Source of the DNA: Planctomycetota bacterium
GTDB lineage: Bacteria; Planctomycetota; PUPC01; JACPCR01
NCBI GenBank assembly: GCA_030740295.1
Contig: JASLXP010000096.1
Location: 1-35,996 of the forward strand
DNA length: 35,996 nt
Direction: 5' to 3'
The first letter of the stretch is position 1. Each line of letters opens with the position of its first letter. Position numbers and translations under genes: made by a program. Shown piece by piece: positions 7,004 to 15,140 of this stretch. Under the pieces are notes generated by a model. The model was not told the DNA's origin and searched no databases. It was given only the letters and a program-made list of their open reading frames with translations.

Positions 7004-8998
7004 ATGAATATCGAAGTACTGAACATCCTTGATTCTGCGCAGACCTTTGTTGATGACGGCCCGATTGCCGCGTCCCGGGGGCTGGCCAGGCGTTTCCATC
7101 CGGCGGTCAAACACTCGGAAAATCCGGTAATCGAGCGGACACTCGAGTGTGAAGCGCATTATCTTGCACCGGTCACCGTATTGAAGGATCAGCCGGACGG
7201 CTGTTTCCGGATGTGGTATCTCAGCCATCACGAGGATGGCCACCAATCGGTACATTGCGCGCTGTCGGACGATGGTCTGAACTGGACGAAACCGGCGATG
7301 CACGATGACGGCAGCAACTTGAATACTTTGGCTGACGGCTCGCCGTTCAGCGACACCGCGTGCAGGGTCGTTTACGACGCGGACGATCCCGATCCGTCGC
7401 GACGCTACAAGATGATCTACTATCGCAGCAGCTACTTCCTGGCGTATTCACCAGACGGAATCGTCTGGACGCCTTACAGTGAAAACCCGGTCTGGCCGAA
7501 CGGTTCCGGCGACGGCCTCGAGGAGTGCTTCTTTTTCCTGCGTGACGAATGCGTGGGCAAGTGGCGTGGATACATGCGCGTCTGGCAACGGTACCAGACG
7601 ATTCGGCTGTTATCCCTCGGCGAAAGCGATGATCTTATTGAATGGAGCGGCCCTGCCATCATCTGGTCCGCAGGACCGGAGTTCGGGGTCGGAGCACAGA
7701 TTTACGGGATGAACGTTTTCATCGATGACGGCGTCTACTGGGGCCTGCCATGGATTTTCTACAGCAGCGAGCCGTTGGAGCCGAGAGACCAGCAGACCAT
7801 TCGTCTCAAGCTCGGGTTCAGCCGTGAAGGACGAGAGTGGCAGGCCGTGTTTCCCGAACAGGACGTGGTGGCGTTGGGCGAACCGGGCGCTTTCGACAGC
7901 GAGATGATCCACTCCTTCTGCCCGGTCGTGCAGGGCGACGATCAGCATTGCTTTTACTATGCCGGGAATTCGAACAAGCACGGGGACAGCACCCCCATGC
8001 CCGGCGGTATCGGTATGGCCGCGTTCAGGCGAAACGGATTCGTATCGCTCCACGCAGAGGACGAAGGCATCCTGCTGACGAAGCGTTTTCTTTTCAAAGG
8101 CAGCGAGCTGCGTCTGAATGCGAAGACCGCGGAAACCGGCAGCATCGAGGCCGAACTGATAGCCGATAATGGGGACCTCATGGAGGGCTTCAGTTATGCC
8201 GAATCGGATCCATTTATCGGCGATGGGACCGACCATGCGCTTGCCTGGCGCGGAAGAAGCGACCTGAGTTCTCTTGCAGGCCAGGCCCTCATGCTTCGAT
8301 TACGCGTGAGACAGGCTGACCTGTTTGCGTTCCGTGCGGCCGGGTCAAAGGAGCTTTTCAACGCATCTGCTGGGCCGCCTCCGGTTCGTTGTGGGATTTG
8401 CGCCAACCCTCCTTTTATCGACGGAAGCCTGGACGACAATTGCTGGCACGATTTCGGCAATTCAGGAGTGGCCGAGGATTTCGTGAAGTTCGAGAGTCTC
8501 GATCCGGCACCGGTCAAGACCCGTGCGATGTTCACCCGCGACGGCGACCACCTCTATATCAGCGCGGACTGCGAAGAGCCGCTGCTGGACAAGCTGGTCG
8601 CCACTCACGAGGAGAACGAACCTGAATTCAATTTCAGCGAGGACGACATGGTCGAGGTCCGCCTGAGTGCGCCAGGTCAGGGCACATTCTTCAATCAGTT
8701 GTGCGTGAACGCCGCGGGCAAGCGCTTCCATGCCTGGTTCAGCGTGGAGGAAGGTGGAAGCAGAATCATCTACAACGTGGAATGGCAGGCCGCGGTATCG
8801 CAGCAGTCCGGCCATTGGTTCGTTGAGATCGCAGTCCCCTTCGCTGCACTAAACACTCCACCACCTTCGAGCGGGGAACGCTGGCAACTCCACGTCATCC
8901 GCCATCGCCAGACGGACGGTTACCAGATTTCCTGCTGGTCTTGCATGTTTGGAAAAGTGCACCGCAATGATCTGAGCGGAACTCTGGTGTTTACATAG
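7004..8998 (+). CDS. Beta-propeller glycosidase-like protein with C-terminal CBM9-like domain
   Basis: A 664-residue protein. Residues 1-330 resemble five-bladed propeller glycosidases (GH43/GH32-like), with blade motifs such as CALSDDGLNWTKP, YSPDGIVWTPY and LGFSREGREWQAV. Residues about 460-664 look like a carbohydrate-binding family 9/DOMON-type domain (PPFIDGSLDDNCW, FSEDDMVEVRLSAP, FVEIAVPFAAL). I see no signal peptide, which is odd for a protein with a CBM9-like domain. ATG 7004 is given as start. An upstream in-frame TTG at 6977 has AGGGA eight bases before it and is a real alternative that adds nine residues. It is divergent from the AAA gene. Sugar binding or hydrolysis is inferred; catalytic residues could not be assigned. 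Confidence 0.7.
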   Translation: MNIEVLNILDSAQTFVDDGPIAASRGLARRFHPAVKHSENPVIERTLECEAHYLAPVTVLKDQPDGCFRMWYLSHHEDGHQSVHCALSDDGLNWTKPAMHDDGSNLNTLADGSPFSDTACRVVYDADDPDPSRRYKMIYYRSSYFLAYSPDGIVWTPYSENPVWPNGSGDGLEECFFFLRDECVGKWRGYMRVWQRYQTIRLLSLGESDDLIEWSGPAIIWSAGPEFGVGAQIYGMNVFIDDGVYWGLPWIFYSSEPLEPRDQQTIRLKLGFSREGREWQAVFPEQDVVALGEPGAFDSEMIHSFCPVVQGDDQHCFYYAGNSNKHGDSTPMPGGIGMAAFRRNGFVSLHAEDEGILLTKRFLFKGSELRLNAKTAETGSIEAELIADNGDLMEGFSYAESDPFIGDGTDHALAWRGRSDLSSLAGQALMLRLRVRQADLFAFRAAGSKELFNASAGPPPVRCGICANPPFIDGSLDDNCWHDFGNSGVAEDFVKFESLDPAPVKTRAMFTRDGDHLYISADCEEPLLDKLVATHEENEPEFNFSEDDMVEVRLSAPGQGTFFNQLCVNAAGKRFHAWFSVEEGGSRIIYNVEWQAAVSQQSGHWFVEIAVPFAALNTPPPSSGERWQLHVIRHRQTDGYQISCWSCMFGKVHRNDLSGTLVFT

Positions 8999-9101
8999 TT
9001 GTTCGTGATGCAATTTCTATCTTGCGAGTGCAGGTCCAAGAGCTTGACCCTCGCCAAAGCTCGCACAGCCATTTGTGTCCTGGATTAGATTCAGAAGAAA
9101 C

Positions 9102-10412
9102 ATGACATCGCAATCAGTGCCATTACCGCTCGACAGAATCAGAGGCTTTGAGGTGCGCCCGGAAACCGCCGAGCGTATCCATGCGGGGCATCAGGCATTC
9201 ATCAACGAGGTCAAGCCGTCGCGAAGGCAGCTCGAACATGGTTTGGATCTGCATTACGACAGCTACGTCGGAGACGTGCACGGATCGGTCTCGATGACCT
9301 ACATTGGCGGTCTGGCGGGAGAGCGATTGGGGAAGGATCTCGAACCGATTCGCAAGCAGTATGAAGAAGAAGGACACGAAGGCCTGGAGCTACACCGAAA
9401 GGTGGGCGCAGAACATTACCGGTGGAAGATCTTTGAATCGGCATTCGACCCGCAATGGATTGAGGAATCGAAAGCTCTCAGTCAGATTGCCGGCGTTCAT
9501 CTCGGCCTCGCCGATGTTTCCGGGCCGGAAGAAAACTCTTTCGAGAGGGCGCTCTATCGGCTGGCCCGCAACAGCTTCGTCCATGACCACCGGGATGATC
9601 TGATTCGGGTTGGCAGCGTGGCCGACATCGAGCGCGGCTACACGGAAAAACGGCACTGTGTGATATTTCATCTTTCCGGCGTTAGCTGTTTCGCTGACTC
9701 GGATGACACGCTCAGAAATCTCGACCTGTTCCATGCGCTCGGCGTTCGCATGTCGCAGCTCACGTACATACAGAAGAACAAGCTCTGTTCCTCCTGGTTT
9801 CAGCAACATGATTCCGGCCTGACGCCCCTTGGGAAGCGGGCTGTCCGGCGCATGAACGAACTGGGGATGATGGTGGACCTCGCTCACACGGGTGAACAAT
9901 CGGCCGCGGAGATTATCGCTGCGTCCCATGAGCCGGTGATGATCAGCCATACCGGTTGCCGTTCGATTTTTGATGACTCTTCTGACACGACCTACATCGA
10001 TGCCGTCATGAGGCAGCCCTATGCAAGGGGCGTTTCACGGCCGGATAAGCTCCATTCCCGCAACGCGAGCGACGCGCTGTTGACCGAGGTCGGCCGGCAG
10101 GGCGGAATCGTCGCCATCTACACTATTGCCTCGATGCTTGGCACTGGGCCGGAATCTTTTGATGTCTGGTATCGCCACCTCGAGCGAGCCATCGAAATGG
10201 CCGGCATCGATCATGTCTGCATCGGCCAGGACCGCACTTACATCCCAGGTTGGGCGCCAGGTCCTCTGGACTGGACGAACTGGCCGCTGCTGACCGTAGG
10301 CCTGGTCTGCAAGGGACTCAACGACGAAGATATCCGTAAAATCGTCGGCGGGAACTATCGCCGGCACGCATCAACCATCCTCGATAAGAAGCCGTGGGGC
10401 CCGTTTATATGA
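9102..10412 (+). CDS. Membrane dipeptidase (M19)-like protein with altered active site
   Basis: A 436-residue amidohydrolase-fold protein of the renal/membrane dipeptidase family (M19), which normally cleaves dipeptides with a two-zinc centre. Seen: D-x-H-x-D as DLHYD (His51, Asp53), GLTPLGKRAVRRMNELGMMV, the zinc histidines of DLAH (His262) and ISHTG (His283), HVCIGQDR, and GGNYRRH near the end. When aligned by eye to human renal dipeptidase, the bridging Glu of GVEGG falls on Ser195 (GVSC) and the substrate-binding His of LTHS falls on Tyr222 (LTYI). It may therefore bind metal differently or act on another substrate. Start 9102 is preferred over GTG 9075 because AGAAG precedes it. No signal peptide. 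It is convergent with the HNH gene. Confidence 0.8.
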   Translation: MTSQSVPLPLDRIRGFEVRPETAERIHAGHQAFINEVKPSRRQLEHGLDLHYDSYVGDVHGSVSMTYIGGLAGERLGKDLEPIRKQYEEEGHEGLELHRKVGAEHYRWKIFESAFDPQWIEESKALSQIAGVHLGLADVSGPEENSFERALYRLARNSFVHDHRDDLIRVGSVADIERGYTEKRHCVIFHLSGVSCFADSDDTLRNLDLFHALGVRMSQLTYIQKNKLCSSWFQQHDSGLTPLGKRAVRRMNELGMMVDLAHTGEQSAAEIIAASHEPVMISHTGCRSIFDDSSDTTYIDAVMRQPYARGVSRPDKLHSRNASDALLTEVGRQGGIVAIYTIASMLGTGPESFDVWYRHLERAIEMAGIDHVCIGQDRTYIPGWAPGPLDWTNWPLLTVGLVCKGLNDEDIRKIVGGNYRRHASTILDKKPWGPFI

Positions 10413-10441
10413 GAGACTTTTAGAGGGCAGCCTTGAGGTTT

Positions 10442-10849
10442 TCACGGAATCTGAAATAGATTGAGTTCCACTAATTCATTCCGCAGTTCCACTCTCTCTT
10501 CATCATTCATATTCAGCACGGCGGCTGTTGTTCTGCCGATAGCCGTTCTGCCTTCGATTATTGCGCCTTTAAGCTGGAAATGATCATTCCATATATCACT
10601 GCGGGGGTTGAACAAGCGAGTGATTTCATCAGTCAGGGGATCATATCCGGTCAGGTTCGATGATTTGTGCAGATTACAGTAACTGCACGCGAGACAGAGG
10701 TTCAGTGAAACGGTCTTGCCGTCATGCTTACGCGGGCGAATATGCTCGATATGGAAGATCGGGAATGGTGCATGCTCTTGATGAAGCCCGCAATACTCGC
10801 AGCGATTCCTCGCCCTTTGCCGGACGAGTGCTCTCAGCTCAAAATCCAT
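10442..10849 (-). CDS. HNH endonuclease-like protein
   Basis: A 135-residue protein with a compact HNH nuclease domain. Seen: a first zinc pair C17-EY-C20, the HNH histidines in HIEHIRPRKHDG (His33, His36), Asn50 in LNLCLACSYCN, a second zinc pair C55/C58, and His61. This is the classic zinc-stabilised beta-beta-alpha-metal fold that nicks or cuts DNA or RNA. The C-terminal 60 residues carry a WNDHFQL block and a helical tail typical of small stand-alone HNH proteins of this type. Its ATG overlaps the stop of the upstream small gene by one base (TAATG), so the two are translated together. It could be part of a defence, toxin-antitoxin-like or selfish module; the function is not established. 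Confidence 0.85.
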   Translation of the reverse strand: MDFELRALVRQRARNRCEYCGLHQEHAPFPIFHIEHIRPRKHDGKTVSLNLCLACSYCNLHKSSNLTGYDPLTDEITRLFNPRSDIWNDHFQLKGAIIEGRTAIGRTTAAVLNMNDEERVELRNELVELNLFQIP

Positions 10850-11109
10850 TACTGTTCGCCGCTGTTTCTCAGTAACTTTCGAGCTTTCGCCTGTAAAATC
10901 GCAATTAGATTCCCCGTGCGGACGTAGGCTTCGTATTCAGATCTTTCCTCATCCAAGAGTTCCCCTTCAGTGCATTTGTCCGCCAACTCATCGATGCGCA
11001 TCTGGAGCGTCGGATCGATCTGAACGTGCACTAAACGGTCCGCCACTTCCGGGGTGAAGCATTGGGAAACAGGATCTAACATTCTGTCCAGGTAGGCTGC
11101 TGTACTCAT
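10849..11109 (-). CDS. Small protein coupled to the HNH nuclease
   Basis: An 86-residue, mainly helical acidic protein of unknown function. It begins MSTAAYLDRMLDPVSQCFTP and contains a long helix with ELADKCTEGELLDEERSEYE followed by a basic end (QAKARKLLRN). A longer frame opens with a GTG at 11184, but the ATG at 11109 gives a more sensible protein; neither has a strong ribosome site. The stop codon shares one base with the start of the HNH gene (TAATG), so it is the first gene of a two-gene unit. Small helical proteins in this position often act as partners or regulators of the nuclease, which is a guess here. Confidence 0.65.
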   Translation of the reverse strand: MSTAAYLDRMLDPVSQCFTPEVADRLVHVQIDPTLQMRIDELADKCTEGELLDEERSEYEAYVRTGNLIAILQAKARKLLRNSGEQ

Positions 11110-11210
11110 AAAAGGAATATTACGATTGGTGATGCTCAGGTCAACATTCTGATCGTGGCAGACGATGCCGCGATATCTAACCACAATCCGGAGGTGCGAA
11201 CGGACTATTC

Positions 11211-13130
11211 ATGAAAGCGCTTTTCTTACATTCCTTGATCGGTATTGGTGTCGCCTTTTCACAGGATGTCACCATTGAAGCCACAACAGATCGCGTCGCC
11301 TGTCAGCCAGGCCAAAAGATCGAAATATCTGTAACCGGGAAGAACACAGGTGACGCACCGGTGACGGCGAGACTTACCATCGACATCCACTGTGACATCG
11401 ACACGCGTTTCCAGATAGTCAATGAGCCCGTTACTTTTGCTCCAGGACAGCGATTCAAAAAGTCCATCGAGTGGCAGACGCCGAATGACGAACTCTGGGG
11501 TTGCGACGTGACCGCTCGTCTCATTGCTGAAGAACGTGAAATCGCGATAGATCGGCAGGTGTTCCTTGTCTCGGACAATCTGGTCAAGGCCGCGGCTAAT
11601 CTGGTCGGCATCAGCCCGGGCTACTTCAAATCCGGCCGGGCTGATCCGGTCGCTTACGCGTATGAGAAGTTTCACGATTTCGGCATTCCGGTGGTGCACA
11701 TCTCCTGTTGGGCTCCGAGCAACTGGGGCACGATCTATCCGAAGACGGATTCATGGATTTGCGCGCAGATGCGGTATCGGGTGTCTTTCGATGATGTGGA
11801 TCTCATGGTTCGGCATGCAAAAAAGCGCGGCATGTTCACCATCACCTATGGGCGCGTCACCCTCGAAGGGACGGAGGGCTATCGGTGGGCGAAGGCGAAT
11901 CCGGACAAGGTCTGGTATCGCAATCCAAACGGCAAACTGAAAGACTTTCCGCCCGACGCGTTGAAGGAATGGGAAAATGCTGAGGCCAATCCGAAAGTGT
12001 CCGCAACAGAACTGCGCAAGCTGAAACGCTGGACGATGATTCCCAGGCTCAACGATGATTCCGTCCTCGACGACGGCATCGACCAGTATGTCCGTGCCAT
12101 CAAACGATTCGGTTTTGATTGTATTCGGTGGGATTGGCATCCCGGCTACTTCTATCAGCCGCACCTCAACTGGCTGCTGCAGATTGGATCGGGAGGCGCT
12201 GTTCACACACGTTATTACGATGGCAAGGGGCGTCTCGATATCTCTGATGATCCCGATGCCGAGAATGTCCGGATCATCCAACGCTGGAAGCGGCGTATGA
12301 AGGAAGCCCTGCCGAATCTCGTGCTCGGCTACAACCTGCAGGTGGCGAATTCCGTTTATCCGGACAACGACGAGATCAATCCGCAGCCGACGCGCGCCTA
12401 TTCGGAGATGGTTCGGGATTCACTCATCATTGATGAGAAGCACTTCGTGAGCTTCAGCAAAGATCGCCCGGCCGGTATGCATCGGAATTGGGCGCGCACT
12501 TTGAATTTCTGGCACAAGGGCAGCCAGATGGTGCGGCGTTACGGCGGCTATCACTACACGGGGGGACATCCGAATTTCGGCGCAGCTCCGTTCATCCAAC
12601 ACGCCTATTCGTTGTCGTATGCCTGCGGGGCCAGGGGTACTAACGTGGCCGCGCCCAACGTGAACCACGAGCCCTGGCACCGGGAGCTCGTCGCTTTCTC
12701 GCAACGTTTTGCCATGTATTTTTTCCACCCCAGCATGTTCACGCTGGCATACGTGGATAGCGATCAGGAATTCGGCGGGAGGTTCAAAGTGGATTCGTCA
12801 CGCCCGGTAATATGGAAGCCTTTCGGTCGCACGATTACTGACCGGGGTCATTTCACCATGCTCGTGCATCTCTGGAATCAGCCACTGAAAGACAAGATGA
12901 ACGTCCGCGTATGCGAAGCCCCTCCGCCCGTTGAAGAGAGCACGGTGACCTTCAGGCAGCCGCCCGATCTGCCCCGCGACAAGGCCAGAGCCTATGCCAT
13001 CAGTTACGAGTGGCCTGGCTGGGTCCGCCCGGTCAAAATCGATGTCTCCAAACCAGCCGTTGAGATCGCCATTCCTTCCTTCCAATACTGGGCGGTTGCG
13101 CTGGTCCAGTATCCCTTGCGGGACAAATGA
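11211..13130 (+). CDS. Secreted glycoside hydrolase-like TIM-barrel protein
   Basis: A 639-residue protein with an N-terminal signal peptide (MKALFLHSLIGIGVAFSQ). Residues about 20-125 look like an immunoglobulin-like CARDB domain (PGQKIEISVTGKNTGDAPV). Residues about 130-600 look like a (beta/alpha)8 hydrolase barrel: GIPVVHISCWAPSNWGTIYP, AKKRGMFTITYGRV and FGFDCIRWDWHPGYF, the last probably near the active site. No named glycoside hydrolase family was recognised. It probably acts in the periplasm or on the cell surface on a carbohydrate. A GGAGGTG motif lies about 14 bases before the ATG, rather far for a ribosome site. The gene diverges from the small-protein/HNH pair and converges with the PD40/FN3 gene 16 bases away. 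Confidence 0.65.
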   Translation: MKALFLHSLIGIGVAFSQDVTIEATTDRVACQPGQKIEISVTGKNTGDAPVTARLTIDIHCDIDTRFQIVNEPVTFAPGQRFKKSIEWQTPNDELWGCDVTARLIAEEREIAIDRQVFLVSDNLVKAAANLVGISPGYFKSGRADPVAYAYEKFHDFGIPVVHISCWAPSNWGTIYPKTDSWICAQMRYRVSFDDVDLMVRHAKKRGMFTITYGRVTLEGTEGYRWAKANPDKVWYRNPNGKLKDFPPDALKEWENAEANPKVSATELRKLKRWTMIPRLNDDSVLDDGIDQYVRAIKRFGFDCIRWDWHPGYFYQPHLNWLLQIGSGGAVHTRYYDGKGRLDISDDPDAENVRIIQRWKRRMKEALPNLVLGYNLQVANSVYPDNDEINPQPTRAYSEMVRDSLIIDEKHFVSFSKDRPAGMHRNWARTLNFWHKGSQMVRRYGGYHYTGGHPNFGAAPFIQHAYSLSYACGARGTNVAAPNVNHEPWHRELVAFSQRFAMYFFHPSMFTLAYVDSDQEFGGRFKVDSSRPVIWKPFGRTITDRGHFTMLVHLWNQPLKDKMNVRVCEAPPPVEESTVTFRQPPDLPRDKARAYAISYEWPGWVRPVKIDVSKPAVEIAIPSFQYWAVALVQYPLRDK

Positions 13131-13146
13131 TCGGAATTGTTGCCGG

Positions 13147-14961
13147 CTATTTTCCAGGCGGGGGAGGCGGTGGCGCCATTTTCCTTTTCGGGACGATCTC
13201 GAACGTCTTATCTCCCACGTCCTCCGCTTCGCCGAAATACTCCACGACTTTGATGATGCACGTCTTCGATGGCGTGTTCGGCAGTTTCCAGGGATACCGC
13301 CGCCAGTGCGGATGTGATTTATCCACGCTCAATACCACCCGCCGCCACTTGGCGCCTCTATCCGTCGAATAATAAATCGTGACGTCATCGACGAGAAGGG
13401 CGTCCCAGCGGACCGTCTGGATCGTCCCGGGCACAAACTGTTCGCCGGCCTGGGGCGAGACAACATTGATCGTGGGCACCTCCGGCTCGGCTACGACGAG
13501 GTAGGTACGGCTCTCGGAACCATTGGCCCCTTTCAGCGTCACCGTCACTTTTGCGCCGGGCTTCGCCGCGTCCGGCAGCTCAAAATTCGCAGCGACGCCG
13601 TTGCCAAAAACTCTGGAAGCAGCAGCCAGGGAATAAGACCATACGAGGTCTCTTCCTGCACCGGTGAAGGTCAACTGCGAGCCTTCGACCAGACGCTCCA
13701 CGGTTTTCGCCGGCGAAGTGATCGTAACCGGGCTCTGCTCCGCGCTCCTCGTTGTTTCCGTAATCGTGTTCGACCAGCTCGATTCACCCGAGGTATTACT
13801 GGCTCGAACCCGATAGGAGTACACCGTCGAAGGCTTCAGGCCGGTGTCCGTGAACGAGAGGACGTTCGCGCCCGCGTCGGCCCTGTGTCTGAACGGCCAT
13901 GCGCCGCGGCTCCGCTCGATCGGGAAACCCAGCTCGTTGGTGCCGTCGTGCTCCCACTTGAGCTCGACGTTTGTGCCTTTCACTTCGGCAGCGAGATTGG
14001 TGGGCGCAGCCGGTGGCTTGTTGCTTCGTGACCCAACGTAAAGATCCGGCTGTTTGTCTTCGCCCGTATCGAAGGTCATCCGAACGGCGTCCGAATGTGG
14101 CGTTCCGGTCTTCCATATGTAGATCTCTCGCCTTCCCTTGCTTTTCGGCCCCTTGAAGATGACGCCGCCAAAAGTGACCCACTGGCCGTCGTTCGAGACT
14201 CTCTGCCCGTGAATGTAAAACTTGCTCCGCGGCGGCAGCCCGACAAAGAGTTTCGAATCCGTCAGCTTGCCGCCGGCCGGATCAAAGTCAGCGCGCATCA
14301 CCGGCCGGCTCCCGGTACGTGCCGTGGAAATCAGATACTTGCCATCCGGAGACCAGGCCGGGCTGCAATCGCCCCGGCGCATCTGTTTGTTCGAGATGTA
14401 CCGGCCAGCCTTCAGATCGATGATCTCCGTCACATGCCTCGGCTGTAATCGAAATGTGAGAAGGTAACGGCCGGTGACGTCGAGCTCCGCTGCCTGCGAG
14501 ACCTTCTGTCCATTGAACGGTTTTTTTCGTGAATCAAAGAGCGTTTCAATCTTTGAAGTCTTCAGGTCGTATCGCACCACCCGGTATCCATCCGCGGCAA
14601 TCGCGGTGATGCCTGAGCCATCCCGCAACCAGGACGGCGTATGCGCGCCCGGCATGATCTCTTTGCGTCCCGAAAAGTCTGCGTTCATCAGCCACACACC
14701 GCCCTTCGCCTTCGCATACAGAATTCTTCTGCCGTCCGGTGACCATCGTGGATGGGTTTCAGACTCGCCCGGCTCGCTTACCCGCTGCGGTTTCCAGTTC
14801 CGAATCGCGGAAAAGAAAATCTGATTTCGATTCACCCAGAGCAATCTGCCGGTGGGCAGCGACGCCGCAAGAGACTGCCGCTTCTGCTGCTCGTCCGGAG
14901 AAAGCTCGAGGGGAGAAGCGTACAACGGCAAGGCAAGTGTGAAAACAGCACAGGAGAGCAT
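13147..14961 (-). CDS. Secreted PD40 propeller/FN3 protein
   Basis: A 604-residue exported protein. After a signal peptide (MLSCAVFTLALPLYAS) come TolB-like PD40 propeller repeats, seen as WSPDGRRILYAKAKGGVW, WLRDGSGITAIAADG and WSPDGKYLISTARTG. Next is a fibronectin type III domain at about 325-405 (PPAAPTNLAAEVKGTNVELK, ending in the typical YSYRVRASN). A further immunoglobulin-like region follows. Near residues 505-590 is a domain resembling the Kre9/KNH-type family (SPQAGEQFVPGTIQTVRWDA, VTIYYSTDRGAKWRRV). The protein ends in six consecutive prolines and GK. No enzyme motif is visible, so a binding or structural role at the surface or periplasm is likeliest. Confidence 0.7.
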   Translation of the reverse strand: MLSCAVFTLALPLYASPLELSPDEQQKRQSLAASLPTGRLLWVNRNQIFFSAIRNWKPQRVSEPGESETHPRWSPDGRRILYAKAKGGVWLMNADFSGRKEIMPGAHTPSWLRDGSGITAIAADGYRVVRYDLKTSKIETLFDSRKKPFNGQKVSQAAELDVTGRYLLTFRLQPRHVTEIIDLKAGRYISNKQMRRGDCSPAWSPDGKYLISTARTGSRPVMRADFDPAGGKLTDSKLFVGLPPRSKFYIHGQRVSNDGQWVTFGGVIFKGPKSKGRREIYIWKTGTPHSDAVRMTFDTGEDKQPDLYVGSRSNKPPAAPTNLAAEVKGTNVELKWEHDGTNELGFPIERSRGAWPFRHRADAGANVLSFTDTGLKPSTVYSYRVRASNTSGESSWSNTITETTRSAEQSPVTITSPAKTVERLVEGSQLTFTGAGRDLVWSYSLAAASRVFGNGVAANFELPDAAKPGAKVTVTLKGANGSESRTYLVVAEPEVPTINVVSPQAGEQFVPGTIQTVRWDALLVDDVTIYYSTDRGAKWRRVVLSVDKSHPHWRRYPWKLPNTPSKTCIIKVVEYFGEAEDVGDKTFEIVPKRKMAPPPPPPGK

Positions 14962-15140
14962 GGGCTTAGCGTCACAGATTTCGGATAACGAAGACTCTTG
15001 TTATTCTGCCGGCAGCGCCGATATTAGTGCACTTTGCATGACAGTTCCCAAACAGGATCTTTCAAAGGATTACACGGGACGATGATGATCATCGCTTCCA
15101 TATACGACAACACCAAGAACGACGAGAAGATTGATATCGA

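Noticed and set aside
9040..9062. GAGCTT/AAGCTC pairing upstream of the dipeptidase gene
   Set aside because: Six base pairs around an 11-base loop without a T tract; too weak to call.
10413..10441. Gap between convergent dipeptidase and HNH genes as a terminator
   Set aside because: No stem longer than a few bases and no T tract is visible.
11140..11214. Short plus-strand reading VNILIVADD, reminiscent of a sulfatase N-terminus
   Set aside because: Only about 24 codons, no start codon with ribosome site, and no sulfatase active-site motif follows.
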